Shown piece after piece: positions 53,333 to 61,251 of a stretch of DNA of 64,000 nucleotides. The stretch lies in contig NZ_BMTU01000012.1 of assembly GCF_014649835.1 (NCBI RefSeq), positions 62,001-126,000 on the forward strand, in the 5' to 3' direction. This stretch comes from Streptomyces pilosus (GTDB lineage: Bacteria > Actinomycetota > Actinomycetes > Streptomycetales > Streptomycetaceae). Each line of letters begins with the position of its first letter. The stretch's first letter is position 1. A program made the position numbers and the translations under genes. The notes under the pieces were generated by a model that ran no database searches, was not told where the DNA came from, and was given only the letters and a program-made list of their open reading frames with translations.

Positions 53333-54730
53333 GTGACCAGACTCAGCGTCGAGATGCTGGCAGCGGACGCACCCGAGGCGATCACCTCGGCCGGACACGC
53401 TCAGCTGGGCATCGCCGTCCTGGCGGGCATCGCCGTCATCGTCCTGCTCATCACCAAGTTCAAGCTGCACGCCTTCCTGTCCCTGACCATCGGCTCACTG
53501 GCGCTCGGCGCCTTCGCCGGGGCGCCCCTGGACAAGGTGATCACCAGCTTCAGTGCCGGGCTCGGCTCCACCGTCGCCGGTGTGGGCGTGCTGATCGCGC
53601 TCGGCGCGATCCTCGGCAAGATGCTCGCCGACTCCGGGGGCGCCGACCAGATCGTCGACACGATCCTCGAACGGGCGAGCGGCCGCACGATGCCGTGGGC
53701 GATGGTGCTGATCGCCTCGGTCATCGGCCTGCCGCTGTTCTTCGAGGTCGGCGTGGTACTGCTGATCCCGGTGGTGCTGATGGTCGCCAAGCGCGGCAAC
53801 TACTCCCTCATGCGCATCGGCATCCCGGCGCTCGCCGGTCTGTCCGTGATGCACGGTCTGGTGCCGCCGCACCCCGGCCCGCTGGTCGCGATCGACGCGG
53901 TCGGCGCCAACCTCGGTGTGACGCTGGCGCTGGGCGTGCTGATCGCCATACCGACGGTGGTCATCGCCGGTCCGCTGTTCTCGAAGTACGCCGCCCGCTG
54001 GGTGGACGTCCCGGCGCCCGAGCGGATGATCCCGCAGCGGCCCTCGGAGGAGCTGGAGAAGCGTCCCGGCTTCGGCCCGACGCTGGCCACGATCCTGCTG
54101 CCGGTCGTGCTGATGCTGGCCAAGGCGCTGGTGGACATCGTGGTCGACGATCCCGAGAACTCGGTGCAGCGGGTGTTCGACGTGGTCGGCTCCCCGCTGA
54201 TCGCCCTGCTGGCGGCGATCCTCGTCGGCATCTTCACGCTCGGCGTGCCCGCCGGGTTCAGCCGGGAGCGGATCTCCTCCCTGGTGGAGAAGTCCCTGGC
54301 GCCGATCGCCGGCATCCTGCTGATCGTCGGCGCGGGCGGTGGCTTCAAGCAGACGCTGATCGACACCGGTGTGGGCCAGATGATCCTGGACATCTCCGAG
54401 GACTGGTCCATCCCGGCGCTGCTGCTGGCCTGGCTGATCGCGGTGGCGATCCGGCTGGCGACCGGTTCGGCGACCGTGGCGACCGTCTCGGCGGCCGGTC
54501 TGGTGGCGCCGCTGGCGGCCGACATGTCGACCACGCACGCCGCCCTGCTTGTGCTGGCCATCGGAGCGGGTTCGCTGTTCTTCAGCCACGTCAACGACGC
54601 CGGTTTCTGGCTGGTGAAGGAGTACTTCGGACTGAACGTCGGCCAGACGATCAAGACCTGGTCGATCATGGAGACCATCATCTCGGTGGTCGCCGGTGCT
54701 CTGGTCCTGCTGCTGTCGCTGATCATTTAG
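53333..54730 (+). CDS. gntP: Gluconate permease, GntP family
   Basis: 465 residues from a GTG with AAGGGAA. About 12-14 membrane helices in the GntP pattern: L-H-A-F-L-S-L-T-I-G, I-L-G-K-M-L-A-D-S-G-G-A, H-G-L-V-P-P-H-P-G-P motif, and the R-L-A-T-G-S-A-T-V-A near the C-terminus. Proton-driven uptake of gluconate, feeding GntK. Ends at a bidirectional hairpin. Confidence 0.95.
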   Translation: MTRLSVEMLAADAPEAITSAGHAQLGIAVLAGIAVIVLLITKFKLHAFLSLTIGSLALGAFAGAPLDKVITSFSAGLGSTVAGVGVLIALGAILGKMLADSGGADQIVDTILERASGRTMPWAMVLIASVIGLPLFFEVGVVLLIPVVLMVAKRGNYSLMRIGIPALAGLSVMHGLVPPHPGPLVAIDAVGANLGVTLALGVLIAIPTVVIAGPLFSKYAARWVDVPAPERMIPQRPSEELEKRPGFGPTLATILLPVVLMLAKALVDIVVDDPENSVQRVFDVVGSPLIALLAAILVGIFTLGVPAGFSRERISSLVEKSLAPIAGILLIVGAGGGFKQTLIDTGVGQMILDISEDWSIPALLLAWLIAVAIRLATGSATVATVSAAGLVAPLAADMSTTHAALLVLAIGAGSLFFSHVNDAGFWLVKEYFGLNVGQTIKTWSIMETIISVVAGALVLLLSLII

Positions 54731-54756
54731 CCGGCCCCGGCCTCCCTCCCCGCGTA

Positions 54757-54794
54757 CGGGCCCCCGCTCCTCCTTCATGAGGGGCGGGGGCCCG
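54757..54794. terminator. Bidirectional hairpin between gntP and the APC transporter
   Basis: Arms 54757-54772 and 54779-54794 pair over 16 bp with one mismatch (G-U on one strand) and a CTTCAT loop, between convergent stops. Confidence 0.8.
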
Positions 54795-54834
54795 CTCGTC
54801 GTGCCGGGAGGCGCGCTGCCCGGACGGCGGAGGA

Positions 54835-56376
54835 CTAGGGCGTGCGTCCGGCCTCCTGGTCGAGCCGGAAGGCCTCGTTGCCCAGTCCGATGCGGGCGTG
54901 GGTCTCGGGTGCACGGGCGCGCAGGAGCGCTCCCTGCACCAGGCCGACGACGAGGGCGAGCCCGATGACACCGGGCAGCACCCAGCTCAGGGACGAGCCG
55001 GGGCCGGCCCCGACCAGGACGTCGAAGTCCCTGACGGTGTAGCCCGCGATCACCGTCAGGGCGATGCCCGCCAGGGCCGAGGTGACCAGGCGCCAGGCCT
55101 GTGCGCCGGCCGCTCCGCGCCGGACGAAGAAGACGACGACGGACAGGGAGGCGATGGCCATCAGCACGATCACGCCGAGCGCGCCGATGTTGCCGCCCCA
55201 GGTGAACAGGTGCAGGACCGGGGCGGTGGGGTCGCCGGCGGGCTTGTCGTCGGTCAGCGCGAAGACGAGGACCAGCACGGCGGCGATGACGGTCTGCAGC
55301 AGCGAGCCGGTGCCGGGGGCGCCGCTGGTGCCGGTGGTGCGGCCGAAGGCGGCGGGCAGCAGGCCCTCGCGGCCCATGGCGAAGGCGTACCGGGCGACGA
55401 CGTTGTGGAAGCTGAGCATCGCCGCGAACATGCCGGTCACGAAGAGGACGTGCAGGACGTCGGTGAAGGTGCCGCCGAGCCGTTCCTCGGTGAGGAAGAA
55501 CAGCAGGCCGGCGCTCTGCTCCTGGGAGGTGCCGACGATCGCGGCCGGACCGGTGGCGACGGTCAGCGCCCAGCTGCTGAGGGCGAAGAACACCGCGACC
55601 CCGGTCACGGCGAGGAACATCACGCGCGGCACGAGCACGTGCGGCCTGCTGGTCTCCTCCGCGTACACGGGGGCCTGTTCGAAGCCGAGGAAGGCCGCGA
55701 TGCAGAAGCACAGGGCGGTGCCGACGCCGGCGCCGGTGAGCGTGTCCGGGTTGAAGGCGTGCAGCGACAGGCCCTCCTCGCCGGGGTCGGCGACGGCGGC
55801 GATGTCGAAGACGACGACCAGCAGCACCTCGACGACCAGCAGGACGCCGAGGACGCGGGCGTTGACGTCGATCTTCAGCCAGCCCAGCGCGCCGACGGCG
55901 AGGACGGCCACGAGCGAGGGTATCCACCAGGCGATCTCCAGGTCGGCGTAGGTGGCGAAGAGGCCGGCGACCTCGAAGCCGAAGATGCCGTAGATGCCGA
56001 CCTGGAGGGCGTTGTAGGCGACGAGCGCGACCATGGCGGCTCCCGCGCCGGCGGTTCCGCCGAGTCCGCGGGAGATGTAGGCGTAGAAGGCGCCCGCGTT
56101 GTGGACGTGCCGGCTCATCTCCGCGTACCCGAGGCTGAAGAGGACCAGTACGGCGCCGAGGAGCACGAAGAGCAGCGGCTGGCCGACGATGCCCATCACC
56201 GCGAATGTGGTGGGCATGACACCAGCGACCACCATGAGGGGAGCGGTCGCGGCCAGCACGGAGAGCAGCAGCCCCCCGGTGCCGAGGCGGTCGGCGCGCA
56301 GCGCACGCTCCTGCCCCTTGAACGTACTGATGCCGTCGGCCGTGGCTCTGTTCCTGCTCGAACTGTCCGTCGTCAT
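54835..56376 (-). CDS. APC-superfamily amino acid or amine permease
   Basis: About 513 residues, 12-14 membrane helices. N-terminal F-K-G-Q-E-R-A-L-R-A-D-R-L-G cytosolic tail, then helix 1 with A-A-T-A-P-L-M-V-V-A-G and a G-Y-A-E-M-S-R-H helix 2 end; F-E-Q-A-P-V-Y-A-E-E-T in helix 6. Substrate unknown; APC members move amino acids, amines or organic cations. ATG at 56376 chosen for family length. The next gene upstream is 65 bases away and may share its transcript. Confidence 0.87.
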   Translation of the reverse strand: MTTDSSSRNRATADGISTFKGQERALRADRLGTGGLLLSVLAATAPLMVVAGVMPTTFAVMGIVGQPLLFVLLGAVLVLFSLGYAEMSRHVHNAGAFYAYISRGLGGTAGAGAAMVALVAYNALQVGIYGIFGFEVAGLFATYADLEIAWWIPSLVAVLAVGALGWLKIDVNARVLGVLLVVEVLLVVVFDIAAVADPGEEGLSLHAFNPDTLTGAGVGTALCFCIAAFLGFEQAPVYAEETSRPHVLVPRVMFLAVTGVAVFFALSSWALTVATGPAAIVGTSQEQSAGLLFFLTEERLGGTFTDVLHVLFVTGMFAAMLSFHNVVARYAFAMGREGLLPAAFGRTTGTSGAPGTGSLLQTVIAAVLVLVFALTDDKPAGDPTAPVLHLFTWGGNIGALGVIVLMAIASLSVVVFFVRRGAAGAQAWRLVTSALAGIALTVIAGYTVRDFDVLVGAGPGSSLSWVLPGVIGLALVVGLVQGALLRARAPETHARIGLGNEAFRLDQEAGRTP

Positions 56377-56441
56377 CTCTGATCCGTCCTCGGGTCGGTG
56401 GTGGGTGTCGGCGGGTGCGGGGTGTCGCGGCGGGAACCGGG

Positions 56442-57392
56442 TCAGCCCCTGCCCAGTGCGGCGGCGCGGGCGGTACGGAAGGCGGTCAGGGGGTCGCGGT
56501 CGGGGTAGGACCAGGGGGCCGGTGCGGCGTGGTCGCCGATGCGGTGGAACAGGGCGGCGGCCTCGGCGCCCCGCCCCTCGCACACCTTGGCGTGGGCGAG
56601 GAAGTTCAGGTCGACCAGCCGGCGCGGATGCTCCTCGTGCTCCCACTCCAGCCACCAGTCGAAGGCGGCCTTCATCACCTGGCGGGCGCGGCGGCCGACC
56701 CAGTGGCCGGAGGCGACCGGGTCGGCGGGCACGTGCCCGGCGGCGGCCAGGGTGCGGTAGCGCTCGGCGTGCGCGATGACCGGCAGGATCGCCAGCGGTG
56801 AGTCGGCGGGTGCCTGCTCGGCGGCCCAGTTGGCGAAGTCGTACACCTCGTGCAGCGGGTCGGGGCCGGCCTCCACGCGACGCTCCGCGAGCCAGCCGAC
56901 CATCAGGTGGTGGGCGTGGTGGTGGTCCGGGTGCCGGGTGCGGACCTGCTCGAAGATCCGGACGACGTCCCCTTCCGCGCCCCGGGCGCACTCCAGCAGG
57001 AGCAGCCCGAGCCACGGGGTGGGGTCGGCGGGCCGCAGCTCCGCGGCCGCGAGGCAGTCCTCGCGGACGCGGGCGGGCTTCTCCTTGCCCCGCAGCGCGC
57101 GCCGCACCCCGGCGAGGGCGAGCAGCAGGGTGGCGTCGGCGGAGCCGGGCTCGGCGAGCAGCCATTCACGGGCCCATGCGGCGCAGTACGGCTCGCGGGC
57201 CAGCACCGTGATCCGGTGGCCCCGGCGGTCCCAGTCGTCCCCCGTCCGGCCGAGCAGTGAGCGGGTGGTCTGCCAGCGGCCCTGCGCGAGTGCCGTCCGC
57301 GCGGCGGCGAGTCCGGCGTCGTCGAGAGCTTCGTCGAAAGCCTGCGCCGCGCGTTTGCGGGCACGGCCGAGGGGAGGCGGGGGTGGGGGCAC
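56442..57392 (-). CDS. Helical repeat protein, unknown function
   Basis: 316 residues from a GTG with GAGGAAG. A short Pro run (P-P-P-P-P-P) at the start is followed by an all-helical sequence with several TPR-like A-x-A-E-L-R-P-x-D-P-T-P-W-L-G-L turns and H-P-D-H-H-H-A-H-H. No catalytic motif. It resembles tetratricopeptide solenoids that hold protein partners. Function not known. Upstream of the APC gene on the same strand. Confidence 0.75.
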   Translation of the reverse strand: MPPPPPPLGRARKRAAQAFDEALDDAGLAAARTALAQGRWQTTRSLLGRTGDDWDRRGHRITVLAREPYCAAWAREWLLAEPGSADATLLLALAGVRRALRGKEKPARVREDCLAAAELRPADPTPWLGLLLLECARGAEGDVVRIFEQVRTRHPDHHHAHHLMVGWLAERRVEAGPDPLHEVYDFANWAAEQAPADSPLAILPVIAHAERYRTLAAAGHVPADPVASGHWVGRRARQVMKAAFDWWLEWEHEEHPRRLVDLNFLAHAKVCEGRGAEAAALFHRIGDHAAPAPWSYPDRDPLTAFRTARAAALGRG

Positions 57393-57692
57393 CGCGGGAC
57401 TTCCTCACGCGCTCTTCTTGTGGCTCGGCCCATGGCGGGTGGTCGGGTGCGGCAGTGGTCGGCTGCCGACAGCCATGGGCTGATCACGGACAGCAAACCG
57501 CCAGCCATCGGATCACGTCAAGGGCGTCCGAGGTGTTACACGCGTCAACTCCGGTCACGAAGAGGCAACTTGTGTTACTTCCCGGGAGGCGGTCGCGGTG
57601 GGCACGGGGTGCGGCGCCGCCGCCGGCCGCGGATCGCCGGATGCCCCGGCCGCGCCGCCGGCCGACGGTCGGCGCGCTGCTTGGATGGCCCG
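57393..57692. other. Gene-free region between divergent genes
   Basis: Holds CCCATGGC at about 57430 and GCCATGGG at about 57473 as an inverted pair, and two GTGTTAC strings (about 57533 and 57572). It is moderately less GC-rich than the genes and should contain promoters in both directions. No supported gene. Confidence 0.35.
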
Positions 57693-58223
57693 ATGAGTGC
57701 TGAGGAGATCATCGACATCGTCGACGCGGACGACCGGGTGGTCGGGCGGTCACCGCGCGGTGAGGCCTACGCGCGGGGGCTGCGCCACCGCTGCGTCTTC
57801 GTCCTGGCCCGGGACGCCGGGGGAAGGCTCTTCGTCCACCGCCGCACGGCCACCAAAGCGGTTTTCCCCTCGCTGTACGACATGTTCGTCGGCGGGGTGG
57901 TCGGCGCGGGCGAGGGCTACGACGAGGCGGCGCTGAGGGAGGCCGGGGAGGAGCTGGGGGTGAGCGGACTGCCGCGCCCCGCGTACCTGTTCAAGTTCCT
58001 GTACGACGACGGGGCGGGGCGGACCTGGTGGTCGGCGGTGTACGAGGTGCGTTGCGAGCTGCCGGTGCGGCCGCAGGCGGAGGAGGTGGCCTGGCACGCC
58101 TTCCTCCCGGAGGACGAGGTGGAGCGGCGGCTGTGCCCCGGCGGGTGGGAGTGGGTGCCGGACGGGCTGGAGGCGTACGAGCGGCTCAGGCGGTGGCGGG
58201 CGGACGGGCCGGCGGGTCGGTAG
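57693..58223 (+). CDS. NUDIX hydrolase
   Basis: 176 residues. Complete NUDIX box G-G-V-V-G-A-G-E-G-Y-D-E-A-A-L-R-E-A-G-E, near residue 69, followed by E-L-G-V. Upstream H-R-R-T-A-T-K and downstream F-K-F-L-Y-D-D resemble the isopentenyl-diphosphate isomerase-like/YfcD group. Hydrolyses an X-linked nucleoside diphosphate or related pyrophosphate; substrate unknown. ATG at 57693 without a clear ribosome site. Confidence 0.92.
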   Translation: MSAEEIIDIVDADDRVVGRSPRGEAYARGLRHRCVFVLARDAGGRLFVHRRTATKAVFPSLYDMFVGGVVGAGEGYDEAALREAGEELGVSGLPRPAYLFKFLYDDGAGRTWWSAVYEVRCELPVRPQAEEVAWHAFLPEDEVERRLCPGGWEWVPDGLEAYERLRRWRADGPAGR

Positions 58224-58239
58224 GGCCGCACGGTCGGTA

Positions 58240-58293
58240 GGGCCGGACGGGCCGGACGGGCCGGACGGGCCGGACGGGCCGGACGGGCCGGGC
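58240..58293. repeat. Tandem 9-bp repeat, six copies
   Basis: GGGCCGGAC five times exactly, with a sixth copy having one change (A to G). It fills the gap between the NUDIX gene and the first DUF202 gene and lies 20 bases before that start. Copy number likely varies between strains. Confidence 0.9.
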
Positions 58294-58312
58294 GATCGGT
58301 AGGGTTTCGGGT

Positions 58313-58705
58313 GTGATCGATTTCGCGCGGAACGTCCGGCTGTGGTTCGCGCCGGCGGAGGTACGGCAGGAGGGAACGACGCCCGACTACCGGTTCTCGC
58401 TGGCGAACGAGCGGACGTTCCTCGCCTGGTTGCGCACCGCGCTCGCACTGATCGGCGGCGGGTTCGCCGTGGATCAGTTCCTGCCGGACCTGCGGTGGGG
58501 GTGGCGGGTCGGGCTCGCGCTCGCCCTGCTCGCCGCGGGCGCGTTGTGCGCGCTGCGGGCGGTCAGTCACTGGGTGCGGTGCGAGCGGGCGATGCGGCGG
58601 GGCGAGGACCTGCCGGTGTCGCGGTTCCCTGCGCTGCTGAGCGCGGTGGTGGCGGTGGTCGCCGTGGCGATGGTCGTGGTGGTGCTGTTCGGGTGGGAGG
58701 GGTGA
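58313..58705 (+). CDS. DUF202/YidH-family membrane protein
   Basis: 130 residues from a GTG. DUF202 pattern: F-S-L-A-N-E-R-T-F-L-A-W-L-R-T-A-L-A-L helix start, then three membrane helices separated by short charged loops (W-V-R-C-E-R-A-M-R-R). Function unknown. It overlaps the next DUF202 gene as GTGA, so the two are translated together and may form a complex. The tandem repeat lies in its leader. Confidence 0.88.
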   Translation: MIDFARNVRLWFAPAEVRQEGTTPDYRFSLANERTFLAWLRTALALIGGGFAVDQFLPDLRWGWRVGLALALLAAGALCALRAVSHWVRCERAMRRGEDLPVSRFPALLSAVVAVVAVAMVVVVLFGWEG

Positions 58706-59037
58706 GCGGGGCGGTCGCCCCGGGGGCCGGGAGGGATCCCGGGCTGCAGCCCGAGCGGACGCGGCTGGCGTGGCGGCGCACGACGCTGTCGGGCACGGTG
58801 GTGGTCGCGCTGGCCCTGCGGGCGGCGTCGGCGGACGGCATGCCGGCGGCCGGGGTGGTCGCGTGCGCGCTGTGCTGCGCCTGGTGGCTCGGGTTCCTGT
58901 GGATCGCCCACCGGCGGATCCGGGGGCTGGCGGCGGTGAGTGCGCCGGGGGCGCCGGCGATGCCGTACGCGGTGGGGGCGGTGATCTGCACGGTGGCCCT
59001 GGCGCTGTGCGGGGCGGTGCTGGTCGGGGCGGGGTGA
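58702..59037 (+). CDS. Second DUF202-family membrane protein
   Basis: 111 residues from a GTG that overlaps the previous stop. L-Q-P-E-R-T-R-L-A-W-R-R-T-T-L-S is the DUF202 start motif in a shorter form, and three membrane helices follow. It is a diverged paralog of the preceding gene. Function unknown. Confidence 0.85.
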   Translation: MSGAVAPGAGRDPGLQPERTRLAWRRTTLSGTVVVALALRAASADGMPAAGVVACALCCAWWLGFLWIAHRRIRGLAAVSAPGAPAMPYAVGAVICTVALALCGAVLVGAG

Positions 59038-59095
59038 GGGGGGCGGGCGGAGGGCCCGGCGGGTGGCCGCCCCCGCCGCCTCTCCCCCGGACGGA

Positions 59096-60025
59096 CTATT
59101 CGCTCACCCTGACCACGATCTTGCCGCGGGTGCGGCCCTCCTGGTTCAGGCGGTGGGCGTCCGCCGCGCGCTCCAGGGGGAAGGTCTCCGAGACATGGAT
59201 GGTGACCACGCCCTGGTCCGCCAGGTCGGACAGGTGCTGGAGGTCCTGGGGGTCGGGGCGGACGAACCAGTACCGGCCGCCGAGGCTCACCACCTCCGGG
59301 TCCGCGATCGAGGCCATGCGGCCCTCGGGAGCGAGGAGGTTGACGGACGCCCGCAGGGCCTCCCCGCCCACCGAGTCGAACACCGCGTCCACGCCGCCGG
59401 GGGCCAGTTCCCGCACCCGCTCCGCCAGGCCCTCGCCGTAGCTCACCGGCTCCCCGCCGAGTCCGCGGACGAAGTCGTGGTTGCGTTCGCTCGCCGTGCC
59501 GACGACGCGGGCGCCGAGGTGGACGGCGAGCTGGACGGCGATGGACCCGACCCCGCCCGCCGCGGCGTGCACCAGAACCGTCTCGCCCCGCTTCACCCCG
59601 AGGACGCGGTCCAGCATCTGCAGGGCCGTCAGGCCCGCCAGGGGGAGGCCGGCCGCCTCCTCGAAGGACATGCTCCCCGGCTTGCGCGCGAGGGTGCGCA
59701 CCGGGGCGGCCACGTACTCGGCGAAGGTGCCCCCGGAGAGGACGTCGGCGCGCACGTATCCGATCACCTCGTCGCCGACGGAGAACTCCGGCACGGCCGG
59801 GCCCGGCTGGACCACCACGCCCGAGACGTCCCAGCCCGGGACCACCGGGAAGACGGCCGGGAGGACGGCGTCGAGGTAGCCCTCGCGGCACTTCCAGTCG
59901 ACCGGGTTGACGGCCGCCGCCCGCACCTTCACCAGGACCGCGTCGGGACCTACCTTGGGATCGTCGACCTCGCCGAGTTCGAGCACCTCGGGGCCGCCGT
60001 ACCGTGCGTAGCTGATCGCCTTCAT
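59096..60025 (-). CDS. Zinc-independent quinone oxidoreductase, MDR superfamily
   Basis: 309 residues. N-terminal GroES-like domain (A-I-S-Y-A-R-Y-G-G-P-E-V-L), V-P-G-W-D-V-S-G-V-V, then a Rossmann domain with V-H-A-A-A-G-G-V-G-S-I-A for NADPH. It lacks the structural zinc cysteines, so it is of the quinone reductase type. Start ATG at 60025 has GGAGGG in the loop of a strong hairpin (60027-60050). Substrate unknown. Divergent from the phosphotransferase gene. Confidence 0.9.
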   Translation of the reverse strand: MKAISYARYGGPEVLELGEVDDPKVGPDAVLVKVRAAAVNPVDWKCREGYLDAVLPAVFPVVPGWDVSGVVVQPGPAVPEFSVGDEVIGYVRADVLSGGTFAEYVAAPVRTLARKPGSMSFEEAAGLPLAGLTALQMLDRVLGVKRGETVLVHAAAGGVGSIAVQLAVHLGARVVGTASERNHDFVRGLGGEPVSYGEGLAERVRELAPGGVDAVFDSVGGEALRASVNLLAPEGRMASIADPEVVSLGGRYWFVRPDPQDLQHLSDLADQGVVTIHVSETFPLERAADAHRLNQEGRTRGKIVVRVSE

Positions 60026-60026
60026 G

Positions 60027-60050
60027 GGTCCGACCCTCCGGGGTCGGACC
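60027..60050 (-). promoter_or_regulatory. Hairpin carrying the ribosome site of the oxidoreductase gene
   Basis: GGTCCGACCC (60027-60036) and GGGTCGGACC (60041-60050): perfect 10-bp arms, 4-base loop, ending one base before the ATG. On the mRNA the GGAGGG ribosome site spans loop and stem. It could control translation or be a DNA operator. Confidence 0.55.
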
Positions 60051-60222
60051 GGGCCGTGCAAGCCGTACCGCGCGATATGCGCCATTCGCGTGGCGCGCGG
60101 GACGCCCGGTGCGTGCCGTGAACGCCTATCGTGGGCCCGGTCACGTTTCGTCGCCGCTCTGGACGACATACCGACCGGTCGGCATCATGGGCGGATACTG
60201 TTTCCCGCCCGGAGGAGCGACG

Positions 60223-61245
60223 ATGAGCCCCGACCACCCGCCCGGACTCGATCTCGACCGGCTGCGCGGCCTGCTCGAACGGGAGCGGCCCGGCCTGGTG
60301 AACGGCCCGCTCTCCGGCCGGCTGATCGAGGGCGGCAGGTCGAACCTCACGTACGCGGTCTCGGACGGTCACCGGAGGTGGGTCGTACGCCGTCCTCCGC
60401 TGGGTCATGTCCTGGCCACCGCCCACGACATGAAGCGCGAGCACCGGGTGATCAGCGCGCTGCACCCGACCGCCGTACCCGTGCCCCGTCCGGTGCTGCT
60501 GTGCGAGGACGAGGAGGTGCTCGGGGCGCCCTTCTACGTGATGGAGTTCGTCGAGGGCACCCCGTACCGCACGGCCGGGCAGCTCGCCCCGCTGGGAGCC
60601 GGGCGCACCCGGGACACCGTGCTGAACCTGGTGGACACGCTCGTCGAGCTGCACGCCGTGGACCCCGGCGAGGTGGGACTGGCCGACTTCGGCCGCCCCG
60701 AGGGCTTCCTGGACCGGCAGTTGCGGCGCTGGGGCAAGCAGCTGGACGCCTCCCGCAACCGGGAGCTGGCCGGGATCGACGAGCTGCACGCCGCGCTCGG
60801 ACGCGAGCTGCCCGGTTCTCCCGCGCCGACCGTGGTGCACGGCGACTACCGCCTGGACAACGCGCTGATCGGCGAGGACGACCGGATCAAGGCCGTCCTC
60901 GACTGGGAGATGTCCACCCTCGGCGATCCGCTGACCGACCTCGGACTGCTGGTGATGTACAGCAGCCCGCTGGGCATGCCGGACTCCCCCGTCTCCACCA
61001 CCGCCGAGGCCCCGGGGCACCCCACCCCGGGCGAACTGATCGAGCGGTACGCCGCGCGGTCGGGACGCGACGTCTCCGCGGTGTCCTGGTACACGGCGTT
61101 CGCCTGGTTCAAGCTCGCCGTGATCCTCGAGGGCATCCACTACCGCTACACGCTGGGCCAGACGGTCGGGCGCGGTTTCGACCGCATCGGCGACCTGGTG
61201 CCGGTCTTCATCGAGCACGGTCTGACCACTCTTCAGGAAGGCTGA
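60223..61245 (+). CDS. Aminoglycoside phosphotransferase-fold kinase
   Basis: 340 residues from an ATG at 60223 with GGAGGAGCGACG. Kinase-like fold: G-G-R-S-N-L-T-Y glycine loop, V-V-R-R-P-P-L-G-H lysine-type region, catalytic V-V-H-G-D-Y-R-L-D-N-A, and the metal motif L-D-W-E-M-S-T-L-G-D-P. This is the group fused to acyl-CoA dehydrogenase in eukaryotic ACAD10 and found beside it in bacteria. Its substrate may be a hydroxyacyl compound. The next gene starts 6 bases after its stop. Confidence 0.92.
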   Translation: MSPDHPPGLDLDRLRGLLERERPGLVNGPLSGRLIEGGRSNLTYAVSDGHRRWVVRRPPLGHVLATAHDMKREHRVISALHPTAVPVPRPVLLCEDEEVLGAPFYVMEFVEGTPYRTAGQLAPLGAGRTRDTVLNLVDTLVELHAVDPGEVGLADFGRPEGFLDRQLRRWGKQLDASRNRELAGIDELHAALGRELPGSPAPTVVHGDYRLDNALIGEDDRIKAVLDWEMSTLGDPLTDLGLLVMYSSPLGMPDSPVSTTAEAPGHPTPGELIERYAARSGRDVSAVSWYTAFAWFKLAVILEGIHYRYTLGQTVGRGFDRIGDLVPVFIEHGLTTLQEG

Positions 61246-61251
61246 TCCGAG

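Noticed and set aside
58202-58310. Coding reading of the 9-bp repeat as a Gly-Pro-Ser collagen-like protein on the minus strand
   Set aside because: The repeat lies between two confident plus-strand genes, and the minus frame lacks a start and extends through their antisense.
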